Source: Amphiduros pacificus (Eukaryota; Annelida; Polychaeta; Phyllodocida; Hesionidae). From it: 64,000 nt of DNA. Position numbers and translations under genes: made by a program. The notes under the pieces were generated by a model. It was not told where the DNA came from. It did no database searches and was given only the letters and a program-made list of their open reading frames with translations. The DNA lies in contig OX439004.1 of assembly GCA_949316495.1 (NCBI GenBank), forward strand, positions 33,734,904 to 33,798,903, read 5' to 3'. Positions 34,255 to 64,000 of the stretch are shown here, piece by piece (positions within the stretch are counted from its first letter, which is position 1; every line of letters begins with the position of its first letter).

Positions 34255-36187
34255 AAATCCTCCAATTATTTAATCAGATACCATCGAAGTAAGTGGTGAA
34301 ACAACTGCGGCGAATTCAAAATTGAAGAGTGATATATTTCAGGGGAATGTAACACCATATTTCTTATTAGATAAATGTAATTAAGCTTAATTGTGTCATG
34401 AATATAATCACTGATCCACTGTTCAGTAAGGCTTTAGTTTTCTTCTTAAAATGTATACTTGATCAACTTAATATTATAAGAAATAAGCCACGAAATAGTA
34501 CGATGGAAATGTTGATTAAAGTAGATTTAGATTCCGCCAAAAATATAGATAAATATGCGTGTACATGTATTATCTATATTTTATGACTATCCTTACTTTT
34601 TTATTATATTATCTGACCATCCTTATTTATTTTAGGTTGTTTATATGGGAAACAATGTCTGCAAAGATTGGAGTGAATTTCAGAAATTGGTAAGCATCCA
34701 CACATTAACCCCAGGTATTCAGTAAAAGAAATTCGTAAAGCAAAACCCGTCTTACTTAAATGCGATTTAATATTATATTTACTTTACTTGATTATATGAT
34801 TTTCATTCTACAATTTCAGGCTGACTTACCCTTTTTGGTGGATCTGGTTTTTGTCGGTAAGAAATTAAAGATTATGAAGTATATGTGAAATTGACATTTA
34901 GTAATAAAACATCAAACAAATCAAATAAGATAAATTTAGATTTACAATAAGATATGTTAATAAAAACACATTAATAAATAAAATATTTGTTAAGTAAGAA
35001 ATGTGATTTCCAGGAAATCCATTGGAGGAAAAGCATTCAGGTGAAGGAAACTGGCGAGAAGAAGTAGCCAAAAGACTACCAAAACTGAAGAAACTGGACG
35101 GTGAGTACCTCATGGTGTTAAGTACAAGGCAAGTAGTCAAGCACTGCGATGGGTCCTTCCCGGGGGGTCCTTCGTCATCTTTTACAAGAAATGATGCGGT
35201 GGTTTAACCATTAGGCAATTCTTTCAATTCACATTTAATTCATACTATCAAGGCATTCATCGCAGGCATCATTGTGCATCATTTAGTTTATTCCTGAAAT
35301 CCCTTCTGCAGATGTTTAATACAAATCTGCGAATGTATTCGGTCCATTCTATGTTTAAAGCATTTTCCCAGCAAGGTGATCTCACACTAATGTAACACTT
35401 TAACATAAATCTTTATAAGTTCTTACAAAAAAGCGTGTGGTTTATGCAATACCATTTTTTTTTTCAAAAATGATAAGTTGGGTTAACACAATATTTGTGA
35501 ACAATAAGGACATTTCTTTTTAAATTATTCTATTCACACTGTGGAAATATTAATTTTAACCTTAAAGCATTCATGAAATGAGATTTTAAAGCTCTTTTTC
35601 CTTGCGTAATATAAATGTTTATACATTTATGTCATACAAACTTTGTGATCAAATGTTATTACCAGTCATATTTCCCCGACGTAAATTTCTGTTCCATTTG
35701 AAAGGAGATGAATCTTCTACTAAAATCTAAATCATCCATTGCACTCTTTGTCAACAAACTTTGTTTAGCTGACCGTCATAGAGGTCATAGAGGTCACAAC
35801 ATCTTTGCACACATCTGACCACCTGGTAGTCTCAAAGGTACAGCCAGTACTTGGCACTTTCAACAAAACACAATAACCATAATAGGTGTATTTTGAGATA
35901 GCTTGTTTGTATCACAGTTGCGTGGCCACATATAATTTAAAACATACCCCAAATTGCCTGTGACCTCTGTGATTTCATGAAAGCTTTAACCTATTACAGA
36001 TCGAAATGACATTATGACAAAACAACATGTCAAAACAGATTAAAAACAAGGAGTGTACTAATCTAACCAATATCAGTAATATGATATGATAACTGATACA
36101 ATATTAATTGAGATGTATGGTGAATTTCCAGGGGTACCTGTTATCAGGGACACCGATGATGATGATGACGAGGAACAGGAAACATAG
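25445..36187 (+). CDS. DNAL1: Axonemal dynein light chain 1 (canonical copy, DNAL1b)
   Basis: Ten exons: 25445-25459, 25570-25605, 30015-30124, 33393-33448, 33647-33702, 34000-34089, 34636-34689, 34820-34856, 35014-35100, 36132-36187, joining to 198 residues (human DNAL1 has 190). The start [17 protein letters not shown] aligns with the family start. Leucine-rich repeats include [68 protein letters not shown] and [15 protein letters not shown], and the acidic end [17 protein letters not shown] matches the family. The product should sit in the ciliary outer dynein arm, contacting the gamma heavy chain motor domain and tubulin. Intron 2 (4.4 kb) and intron 3 (3.3 kb) are inflated by a LINE, a hairpin element and a 2.5-kb minisatellite. 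The frame is open throughout. Assignment is by recalled similarity to human DNAL1. Confidence 0.95.
25706..25848. repeat. (AAT)n and (TA)n microsatellites
   Basis: About 30 AAT triplets, a few AAC triplets, then about 12 TA dinucleotides in DNAL1b intron 2, directly left of the hairpin element. They create long spurious open frames (poly-Asn, poly-Ile, poly-Leu, poly-Tyr). Confidence 0.97.
25849..25992. mobile_element. Near-perfect hairpin element (foldback MITE)
   Basis: Two inverted arms of about 65 bp surround a 13-base GC-rich loop (TCGGCTGCGCCTC). The inner 44 bases of each arm (GTGCAATATGAC ... GTTATATTGCAC) look perfect, and the outer part ACCTGGGTG pairs with CACCCAGGT with few mismatches. 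The compact palindrome next to microsatellites suggests a foldback-type MITE, or one palindromic end of a larger element. Confidence 0.85.
26356..28344 (-). CDS. LINE ORF2, reverse transcriptase part
   Basis: This stretch encodes 662 residues from the first Met; the same frame is open further upstream to about 28550. RT motifs are in order: [19 protein letters not shown], the [15 protein letters not shown] catalytic Asp, [20 protein letters not shown] and the YADD box (NYADDNS). A C-terminal region follows with [11 protein letters not shown] and [15 protein letters not shown], typical of CR1/L2-type elements in marine invertebrates. Key catalytic Asp residues are present. It is encoded against the DNAL1b transcript. 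Confidence 0.92.
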   Translation of the reverse strand: MHSSLRKSIYQKRMTQNRYWKMGKTTKSWNEYKKNRNDFVAKSRRSVSGYFGANCSDGKQKKFWKTVRPYISDKESERSEIALKDGDNIVNNPVDVCNLFNEFLSTIADTIGINDDVSSLDIEQIIMKYSDHKSIKTIREKHDGSTFSLHKVTIDEVRKILVNTDANKATGFDLIPPRMIKTAGNELAHSMTSLINNMITTCKFAEPLKCAEISPCYKKDDSLDRKNYRPLSILTCISKVTERVIDKQSGIYFAKMWSEHISAYRKGHSTQTMLLKAVEDWKEALDQGKYVGILLTDLSKAFDVLPHGLLLTKLDAYGCDRNFLQLMHSYLTNRKQRVKIGNVRSDWKIITKGVPQGSVLGPSLFNMFINDLFHAIQHSDPYNYADDNSLSHVNETSQGLKSKLESDAEDTTDWFEDNGMKTNVPKYQGMVLGNKTDAPTEFHVKGNVIKCEENVKLVGIILDKKLTFNKQIETICLKAGRQTSAIMRLSSLIETEVKEAMYKTFIMSNFNYCPVVWMLCGTGNLKKMEKVQLRALRFVYCDYVSTYDELVKRSKQPSISIHLIRTMAIEVYKCLNGIAPEYLCKLFENHNLPYSMRDNSKIHQKKYKTKTYGYSSFTYIGAKLWNNMPCKIKNSMSLEQFRCSLKSWEDCKCTEWVFSKRF
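28536..29522 (-). CDS. LINE ORF2, endonuclease part
   Basis: About 329 codons. A charged N-terminal segment (residues about 20-75, likely coiled coil) precedes an exonuclease/endonuclease/phosphatase domain with [14 protein letters not shown], the catalytic Glu in [17 protein letters not shown] and the GLSDWHNLI ending, equivalent to the SDH motif (here SDW-H). The frame opens directly after a TAG with no ATG, so it is either read in continuity with the upstream zinc-knuckle frame or initiated elsewhere. It ends at a frameshift near 28550; the next frame continues with linker sequence into the RT part. Confidence 0.85.
   Translation of the reverse strand: MSGNDTGAASVSETNRQTALNAEITALYRDERSLKICDLIIEQQDRLMELSAQRNALIGRETQARRRHKKPQNHTTTTQYDPDSQRDGSIWDELKKYKLNHSTNMTIGCLNINSIRNKFIVMKDVFEFMDVFSICESKLDISFPHAQFSIGGHKVYRSDHTATSGGVMTWVRSDIPQNRKTEMEESNDDVQSLCMELIIRKKKWLIISIYRLPGNNMDVFSNCVCKILDRAYAMTDMVMIIGDLNIDPFKDDSKSRELQNIMACYNLTNIIKDPTCFKGNTPSVIDLCIVSKPRCYSGALNYNCGLSDWHNLIATSTRISIPKRKYKS
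29525..29622 (-). other. LINE upstream-frame remnant with zinc knuckle
   Basis: Reading leftwards, [20 protein letters not shown] continues to the stop TAG, giving a CX2CX4H-type knuckle. It is in the same frame as the endonuclease part and separated from it only by the stop. The rest of this frame is missing through 5' truncation. Confidence 0.6.
29710..29780. repeat. Inverted copy of hairpin-flank sequence plus (TA)n
   Basis: Positions 29710-29731 are the reverse complement of 25991-26012 (core TTATTCTATGATCACTGTG), so the LINE lies between inverted copies of this sequence. A run of about 22 TA dinucleotides follows directly, mirroring the (TA)n left of the hairpin. Confidence 0.8.
30125..32625. 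repeat. 24-bp minisatellite (~104 copies) starting at the DNAL1b exon 3 donor
   Basis: The array of AATAAGTAGTCCCATCAGTA+CTGG units begins with the exon 3 donor itself (GTAAGTAGTCCCATCAG from 30125). Higher-order blocks are visible: the variant GGTACATCAG recurs 263 bp apart near 32192 and 32455 with its neighbours copied in order, and CAGCTCTGG and GTGCTCCC variants recur in phase. Being a multiple of three, the array gives a long spurious minus-strand frame repeating LIPVLMGL. Confidence 0.95.
32626..33392. other. DNAL1b intron 3, right part
   Basis: Decayed relatives of the 24-bp unit (TGGATAAATAATC, GGAATAAG phrases) to about 32890, then AT-rich intron with TTTTATGTTTTTTGT repeats at 33005-33060. 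Confidence 0.5.
34140..34252. repeat. (CA)n/(TA)n microsatellite in DNAL1b intron 6
   Basis: CACACAGA repeats followed by about 46 TA dinucleotides, about 50 bases after the exon 6 donor. Confidence 0.97.
34253..34635. other. DNAL1b intron 6, remainder
   Basis: AT-rich intron without recognised elements. Confidence 0.4.
35566..35985. mobile_element. TTAA-flanked MITE in DNAL1b intron 9
   Basis: A 420-bp element with inverted ends AGCATTCATGAAATGAG and (from the right) AGCTTTCATGAAATCAC, flanked by TTAA at 35562-35565 and 35986-35989. It is the same family as 22649-23370 but in the opposite orientation. The piggyBac-like label rests on the TTAA target only. Confidence 0.85.
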
Positions 36188-36284
36188 AATACCCTTGAAA
36201 AGAAGAATACAAACTGTACAGATGTGTGCCATGTTCCACAATCTAAATCTGCTTTCTGTGATATGTGAAGTAATTAAACCAACA

Positions 36285-36290
36285 AATAAA
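36285..36290 (+). terminator. DNAL1b polyadenylation signal
   Basis: AATAAA about 100 bases past the DNAL1b stop. A second candidate lies near 36345. Confidence 0.55.
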
Positions 36291-39200
36291 TAATTGTGAT
36301 TGCACAATATAGAAAAAACATAATTTTCAGATTCCTTGTTTATAAAAATAAACTAATTTTAGTTCTCAGAATCATTCGTCAATCACAGTTGAATTGATAT
36401 AATCTTAATAACCCTATTTTCAAGATACGTATTTGTAGTCCAGTTTATTACGTGCTAAAGTCTCGTTTTCTAGACGTGAATTTCTTGCCCGGCTTAGGTG
36501 ATCAAAATGTGATTTTTTTTATATTAGTTTCAAGACATGAAAATGGGTTGATGACAAATGTATGACACAGTTAAGACGGGAATTTCCGAAACGAAATATA
36601 ATTGTTCAAAATGAATTCCTAGAAATGGTAGGCTTAATTTTATATATAGAATTGATCAAATCCTCAGATTTAAATGTTTTCAGAATATATCAGAAATGAA
36701 GCCATGCAATGGTTAACCTCAAAATGCTGAGTGAGGTCATCTGTTGGCATATGTTTAAAAGACAATGATTTTATTTTACTAAGAGAATATGAAATTAAAA
36801 GTGTTTCATTTCAATTTCGGTAACTATCTTCTATAATATTATAAATCACATACCAAATTCACGCCCTTTTCACGTGACAAATTGATATTTTTCATCTGGA
36901 TATAAGCATATACCAACATGATAAGTTAACAACATATTATTTAAACCACTCTTGCTTGCAAAGAAAACATTTTAATTGTATTCATCAGAAAAACTGATTT
37001 CTTAAAACTTTCACGGCTAATTATATTATATTTGTTTCAAGAATAATAATATTTTTGCTTATTTGAAAATGCTTGCTCTGGATTATTGTAGATCATTATG
37101 AATTGTTGGCTTATCATAAATTATTTTCAGCGTCTTACACTTAACACATAATATGTGCTCCAAAGATAATTGGAAAAGGTTAATCCGCAAGTCTGTTCAA
37201 TAAAGAGAAATTAAAAATTTAACCATGTATATATATTACAGATATTTAAGGTTTATTTAACTTATACTATAAAACATATATCATTTAATATATATATATA
37301 TATAAAATAAAACAATTGTTTCAAAAGATCTGTGTTTGATTAATTATTGCCGGTTGTCCAGGTACTATTTCTTCAATATCTAATGCAATGATATGATATA
37401 AGGAAGGGAAATTAATTCTTTAATGTGTATTAGGACAACTAGGTACGTTATAATATCCCACGCTTTTGATTTCCAAAACACAACATATTCAAGATTAAAA
37501 CACTTCTTGCGAAATTGAATAACAGCAAATTTCCAGTCCAACAATTTTCGTATTTTTCCTTCCTGATAGTCATTAATGATGATAATTCTTGTTTACTTCA
37601 ATAATATTTTTTTATTACTTTGTGATGAAACCTTTTAACTGAAAGGTGTTTTTTAAAGATATTAAATATAATTAGTAATAATACCTACAAACTTGTGCAC
37701 TGTAAGTATACTGTAAAGGGATGCTTCGGTAGATGAATACTTACAATTTATTTGCTTTGGGAGATACCAGAGACATATTTCAAGACCATGCCATAATTAC
37801 GTTTACTTTTCAAATTATCGCCATCCATTCCTGCTACCAAATAATAGTGGTTACATATTTCCGCACTTAAGGGCAACCGTTAACCCTTACCTGTCCACAG
37901 TGACTGGTTTAAAATGGCATTTCTATTAGTAATGAGTTTGTAATATGTACCACAGTAGCTGTCTCAAAAATAATTTCTCTGTCATAATCACTAGTGAGTT
38001 AGTAACTTTTAAAAATACATGTAGTAGAAAAAGCATTTAAAACATAAGGTGTTGATATTTTGTCGTTTAATCAAATATAACACTGTCAGGAATTAATATT
38101 CGCAAAGTTCATAAGAATCAATAATCGTGTGACATGTATTTTATGATTATTTCTGCATGAAAACTAATTTATACGTATTACTTTTAATATAAATATGTTT
38201 TATATGTATTACTTTCAATTTAAACTAATCATCAAACAGAGATATTTATTTCTATAACAAAAACAAAATCAGATTGTTCTCATAACAAATTCATAGTGTA
38301 TGAGCTTTGCATTCTGGAGTTCATAAAATGCCCGATTGCAATCTAAGATAATATAGGCCACTATAAAACTTGGCACCGCAGGTATGCAACAAACCATTTA
38401 AAAGTGTTGGCCTGATCGTATCTTAGATCAAGGGGAATGTTTATGAAAATGTTTGCTTCATTGAGCATAAATTGAATGTACAATGATCGTTGTCATTATG
38501 ATAGAGTAGTTAATATCATGTCTCATATTAAACACGCAACTGTCCAGGGTAAAATATTACATGCGTGTACATGTTTTAAGACTGCAATTGTTGTGCGAAT
38601 ACAACTGAAGTAGGCGGACGGATCTATCATGGGAAAAAGTACATAATTTTGAATCTGACCTAAACAGATAGATGACACACAGCCTTTGGAGTGCTCCAAG
38701 CCGCAGGGTGCTGTATATGTACATAACTCATTTGGGGAACAGTTCTCTTTCTTTTTGTGGATATAGATATATATGTATATATAGTATTCAGCCTGTGATC
38801 CGAGATCGCCGGTAGTATGTAGGTTAAATCTGATCCCATACCCTTGTGGAAGTTACAACAACACATATGAGGATATGATGCATATGAATGGAGAGAATTA
38901 GAATATGAATACTGGATATGAATAGCCAAATCTGAGGTAATGCTATTAAACATATTATGACCAGTTGTGACCTGGCCTGATCAAGTTTACCTTTGTATGC
39001 AAACATTGATACCGATGTAATTCAATTTAGAAGTGGCTACCTCTTGATTTCACTGCCAAGTGATAACCTTTCCTTTTACTACACCTGGCGTTATACTCGT
39101 GATATGTAAGTGATTGTCTACTTTCCACCAAGTGGAGTGTTTTATTTTGATGGATTGGACAAGCTGACATTTTGAAATATGAAATATGAAAGTGACCAAA

Positions 39201-39383
39201 GGCTATTGCACGCTCATTATACTGTGCTTTGATGTACATTTTACAAGGAAGATGCAGTTCACATGATAAATGGATACAATATGATATTTTACATATATCA
39301 AATAGAGAAGATATTTCAGCTATTTAAGCAGTGAAAAAGATTAAGATCACACGAAGAAAAAAGGATATCATCTATTTAATGCA
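36291..39383. other. Intergenic spacer, DNAL1b to RA-PDZ gene
   Basis: Three kilobases of AT-rich sequence. No open frame with splice support, transposon end, tandem array or RNA gene was recognised. The right end must carry the promoter of the next gene. Confidence 0.5.
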
Positions 39384-60487
<21,104 letters not shown>

Positions 60488-60803
60488 ATTATTAAAAAAA
60501 ATGATAGCACAAAAATTCAATTGTATGTATGCACCAATTTATGAAATAGAAATATATCATTCTTGCAACGGTATAATTTTTTTAGTACCTGACCTCAAGG
60601 AATATGTCTTCCAGGCGCCACCTTGTGGCGAAAATATGTCTTAAAGGTTGGGTTCATATGGTTGTCATTTGAAAGGTTGACATCGGTCAGGTTATTCCTT
60701 AACTGGCGACACCTGGTGGAAATATTATATGTCTTATGTCAACCTTTTGGACACACGAGCCGTTAACGCTGTCATATTGAGATGTAATATACTCTTCAAT
60801 AAA
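60488..60803 (+). other. RA-PDZ 3' UTR and polyadenylation signal
   Basis: AATAAA at 60798-60803 lies 311 bases past the stop. The UTR contains two related GCCACCTTGTGG / ACACCTGGTGG blocks, each near ATATGTCTTA, and a complementary pair AAAGGTTGACA / TGTCAACCTTT. Confidence 0.6.
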
Positions 60804-62770
60804 GTATTAATTGCTGCCAGTAGTAAAACTACTGTGGAATAATACTCTGCTATAGATGACACATATTCGTTTCGGAGATGTTTGAATCACGGAGAACATT
60901 TATAATGATTCAAGTATTTACAACATGTACTTGATCTAGATTAATCACATGGCAAGCTTTACTTGGTTCTATGACAGTTATATATTTGCCAATACTCTCC
61001 AGAGTCCTGTGAGTTTCTGATAAAAACACAAATAGCAAAACATAACAAGACAATATATTTACTGGGAACTCCATCAATAATTCTTAGTGAATAATTTTAT
61101 TCCTTTAAAGCACAAAATACATGTATATATTTAACGGTTAATCAAGTCCAAATGTATTTTATGATCTCTGTAAACTGACATCTCAAAATACACATCATCT
61201 CTGCATTTATTGTTAGAAATGGATTAATTTATACCATCTTTTGTAAATTCCTTGTCATAAAATTTTATTTACTTGCGTTGAAAGGTGGTCAATATGTCAC
61301 AAACTCCATAAACTGTTATAGAACATTATTGTAATGAATAAAATAAAATATATATATAGTGTTGTATGTCAATTCAAACCTTCACCTTTCAATGATCATT
61401 ATTTTTAACTAATCATTTTACAAAACACATATAATCATTTACGGTCATTTCTTTGCATACTTTTGCCTCACAGATATCAATAGATATTGTATCTTGGACC
61501 AGACTAGCCCTTGATTACAGTACAATCAATAACTAAGCTATTTTAATTGAGGCCATAGACATTCCAAACAATGCCATTTGAGGAAGGGAATAGTATTCAT
61601 TACTGATAGGGTGTTTAGGAAATTGGATACGAAATATTGCTTAGTTCCTTGCAGGAGAAAAACGATTAAGAACATTAATATTTAAGGAACAATATAAAGA
61701 TGATATGATTGGTGGGAAGGCAATAAATATTCCCTTTAATGTAGCAAGGATAGAAATTGGGGTATGTATGCCATAGTTTGGAAGTCAAGACCAATAATAC
61801 AATATATTCTTCTATGTGAACACAACACCATTTTGCTAATAACACATTACATTCTATGATGATGAAGGGACAGTAATTTTCCTTGCTATTTAACAAACCG
61901 ATACAAATAATCCTTAAAGTATTGACAGGCATTACCTTCGTTTGACATCAACATTATTTTTCACATCACCTGTAATACATAGTATGATTCTTAAAGTCAA
62001 TGTATACATTCGTAGGTGTTTATTGGAACTGGATACCAAAGATATATGTGTGGCACTGATTACATAGGTCAAAATGTGAAAATTCACATTTTTGCCAATC
62101 CAAAACTAACATTACATATAGTTGAATTATCCGAGGTTTATTTTGTTCTGTGGAGTGAGGCCAGGCTAAATGTCTTATAAGTTTGGTTGATTCAATAACT
62201 GATGGGAAATGCATGATCGGCTTTTATGATTGTCAACTCTTTATTATGGAATCCTGCTTTTACCACAAGATCAAAGCAGGAGGTCTCCTAATTTAAGGTG
62301 CAACTCATGTTAACATCGTGTATCTTATAGATCTATTGTACCTTAGATCCAATTCATATGGGAACTTTGTATATTTTTCATTAGCCAACTTTGGTGATCC
62401 AACTCACACACAGACGCAAGCTTCTACAATACTGTTCCTCAACAAACTGAGAAAAAACGATTTTGTGGATTTTCTGTCCGTGACTAAAGTCACCAAATGT
62501 CGATAAAGCTAAACATTTCTTTTTGTAATTTATAATAATTAAACATATATTTGATATTATAGACATGTAGTTGCTAATGGTGCTTATATTCATAGGCATT
62601 AGAAGTCCGTTCTCATGTGTCTACTCTTTGGTTGCTGTGAAATAAACCGGAAATGATGGATAACCCTTTGTGTTAATGTAAATTTAAAGATATATCATTG
62701 TATCATATTTGCCCAGTTTTCTATCGCATGTCCCCATTCCAATAAATACGCATACTGATTTGATATGTTC
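60804..62770. other. Intergenic, RA-PDZ to GPCR
   Basis: Two kilobases between convergent genes. No tandem array, transposon end or RNA gene was recognised. Confidence 0.45.
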
Positions 62771-63200
62771 ACATGTGCATTGAAGATGACAGTGCAATTA
62801 GATTGAGTGCATTTTCCTTTTATAGATTTCTCAATAAAATGCAATCATTGGTGTGGTTGGCATAAAGTTACAATAATATAAAAAGTTAGATCATAAAAGA
62901 CATTTACATTATATATTTTCACATGTGCATTGAAGATGACAGTGCAATTAGATTGAGTGCATTTTCCTTTTATAGATTTCTCAATAAAATGCAATCATTG
63001 GTGTGGTTGGCATAAAGTTACAATAATATAAAAAGTTAGATCATAAAAGACATTTACATTAGATATTTTCACATGTTTATTGACGATGACAGTGCAGTTA
63101 GACTCCTTTTATAGATTTCTCATTAAAAATGAAATCATTGGTGTGAGTTGGCATATAGTTAAAACAATAAAATAATTACGACCATAAAAGACATTTACAA
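62771..63200. repeat. 150-bp tandem repeat, about 2.9 copies
   Basis: Copies begin with ACATGTGCATTGAAGATGAC at 62771 and 62921 and with the variant ACATGTTTATTGACGATGAC at 63071. The first two are almost identical and the third is diverged and shortened. It lies where the 3' UTR of the minus-strand GPCR may extend. Confidence 0.92.
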
Positions 63201-63347
63201 CAATAATCTTGCAATTCTATATATTACTGCTAAAGAGTACAAACAGATCGTCACCCCTTTTTCAATGCCAGTTGGCATATCATATAGATGCGTCCTAAAC
63301 ACCTCATTAAGGAGATAGATCCTCTAGCAATCATGATGAGCTAGGAC

Positions 63348-63488
63348 TCATTGCTTCTGAGACGTGATCGTGCTTTCTGTCACACCGCTCAAGGAGCCTG
63401 ACGTCTTAACACCGCAGAACATATCTCTAATTTCCTTCCGGAACCTTCTCCCGCTTATACAATACAGGAAAAAGTTCATCGCATGGTT
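63348..63488 (-). CDS. Last exon of a class A (peptide-type) GPCR
   Basis: On the minus strand, GTGTGATTTCAG is an acceptor, followed by 46 codons and TGA at 63350-63348. The translation NHAMNFFLYCISGRRFRKEI is the end of transmembrane helix 7, equivalent to the NSxxNFFLYC form of NPxxY, running into helix 8. It continues RDMFCGVKTS with a Cys suited to palmitoylation, then a short Ser/Thr-rich tail ending TSQKQ. Such receptors signal through G proteins at the plasma membrane. The sequence resembles invertebrate FMRFamide/myosuppressin-type or ghrelin-like receptors, but one exon cannot settle the ligand. Upstream exons are not seen in 63489-64000 and must lie to the right. Confidence 0.8.
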   Translation of the reverse strand, partial: NHAMNFFLYCISGRRFRKEIRDMFCGVKTSGSLSGVTESTITSQKQ

Positions 63489-64000
63489 CTGAAATCACAC
63501 AAATGTACTGGCATTTAAAATCTGTTCAAAAGAGTTACCCATACCTACCATTACATTAACTAGTATTGCGCTATGAATCTTATTTATGCATGAAAGTTTA
63601 GAATATCAAACAAAGGCGCATCGATTCTTGTAATACAAACAAAAATCTAATGCCAGATTTAAAATTAAATGTGAAGGGCAAGATGAATTCATTCTTTTAT
63701 TTCAGCATGGATATATGTGCCAGAGAGATTAACAGCTTTCTTCTGTTAATTTTACATCTAAAAATCAGCAAATTAAATTTCATGTCGAATAACAGAATTC
63801 TTGAATTTAATGGACTATGTGTATTATGTACATCACATTTATACTGATTTTTATGTTGTCTCATAGAAAAATTATTGAGTTCTATAATATAATGTACAAA
63901 TCTTTTACATGTGGAGATTGATATGACATATCAAACAATGAGAGTGCCACGATTATCATGTCAATAATACTCTATAATATTGCCCTTTTTCTGATTCTAA
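63489..64000. other. GPCR intron running off the right edge
   Basis: AT-rich sequence with no exon recognised on the minus strand. A 65-codon plus-strand frame at 63650 has no support. Confidence 0.4.

Noticed and set aside
36291-39383. tRNA or other RNA genes in the largest intergenic gap
   Set aside because: No A-box/B-box pair or cloverleaf was evident by eye; a covariance-model scan was not possible.

Overview
The window is an AT-rich, intron-rich animal nuclear sequence. A 376-residue actin with introns after codons 42 and 122, a Ski2 helicase, two axonemal dynein light chain genes and a peptide-type GPCR exon together suggest an invertebrate, most likely a lophotrochozoan such as a mollusc. 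That placement comes from protein resemblance and was not tested by a search.

Layout, left to right. (1) 914-9288, minus strand: the 5' fifteen coding exons (about 654 residues) of the Ski-complex RNA helicase SKIV2L/SKIC2. Its C-terminal half lies off the left edge. (2) 9.3-14.6 kb: intergenic DNA with a non-autonomous hAT-type transposon (8-bp target duplication), a second shorter element of the same kind, and a 40-bp minisatellite with higher-order structure. (3) 14666-16626, minus strand: a complete three-coding-exon actin gene, a probable 5' noncoding exon near 17.3 kb, and a CArG/octamer motif cluster near 17.9 kb. (4) 19.3-36.2 kb, plus strand: two tandem DNAL1 paralogs with the same ten-exon structure and intron phases. 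The downstream copy is canonical (198 aa, acidic tail). The upstream copy has a new 75-residue tail rich in Ser-Pro-Lys/Arg. Intron 2 of the downstream copy holds a LINE with endonuclease and reverse transcriptase next to a near-perfect hairpin element. Intron 9 of each copy holds a TTAA-flanked MITE of one family, in opposite orientations. (5) 39384-60487, plus strand: an eleven-exon gene for a ~1165-residue scaffold with two Ras-association-like domains, a PDZ domain and a C-terminal coiled coil. (6) 63348-63488, minus strand: the last exon of a class A GPCR.

The most unusual signal is shared by unrelated genes. Four minisatellites start exactly at a splice junction and tandemly repeat it: the SKIV2L exon 14 donor, the SKIV2L exon 11 acceptor, the DNAL1a exon 6 donor and the DNAL1b exon 3 donor. 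Three arrays keep decoy splice sites identical or nearly identical to the real one. The fourth, about 2.5 kb, has lost the GT in almost every copy.

The genes do not form a pathway. SKIV2L acts in cytoplasmic exosome RNA decay, actin in the cytoskeleton, DNAL1 in ciliary and flagellar outer-arm dynein, and the RA-PDZ protein probably in Ras/Rap-linked cortical scaffolding.
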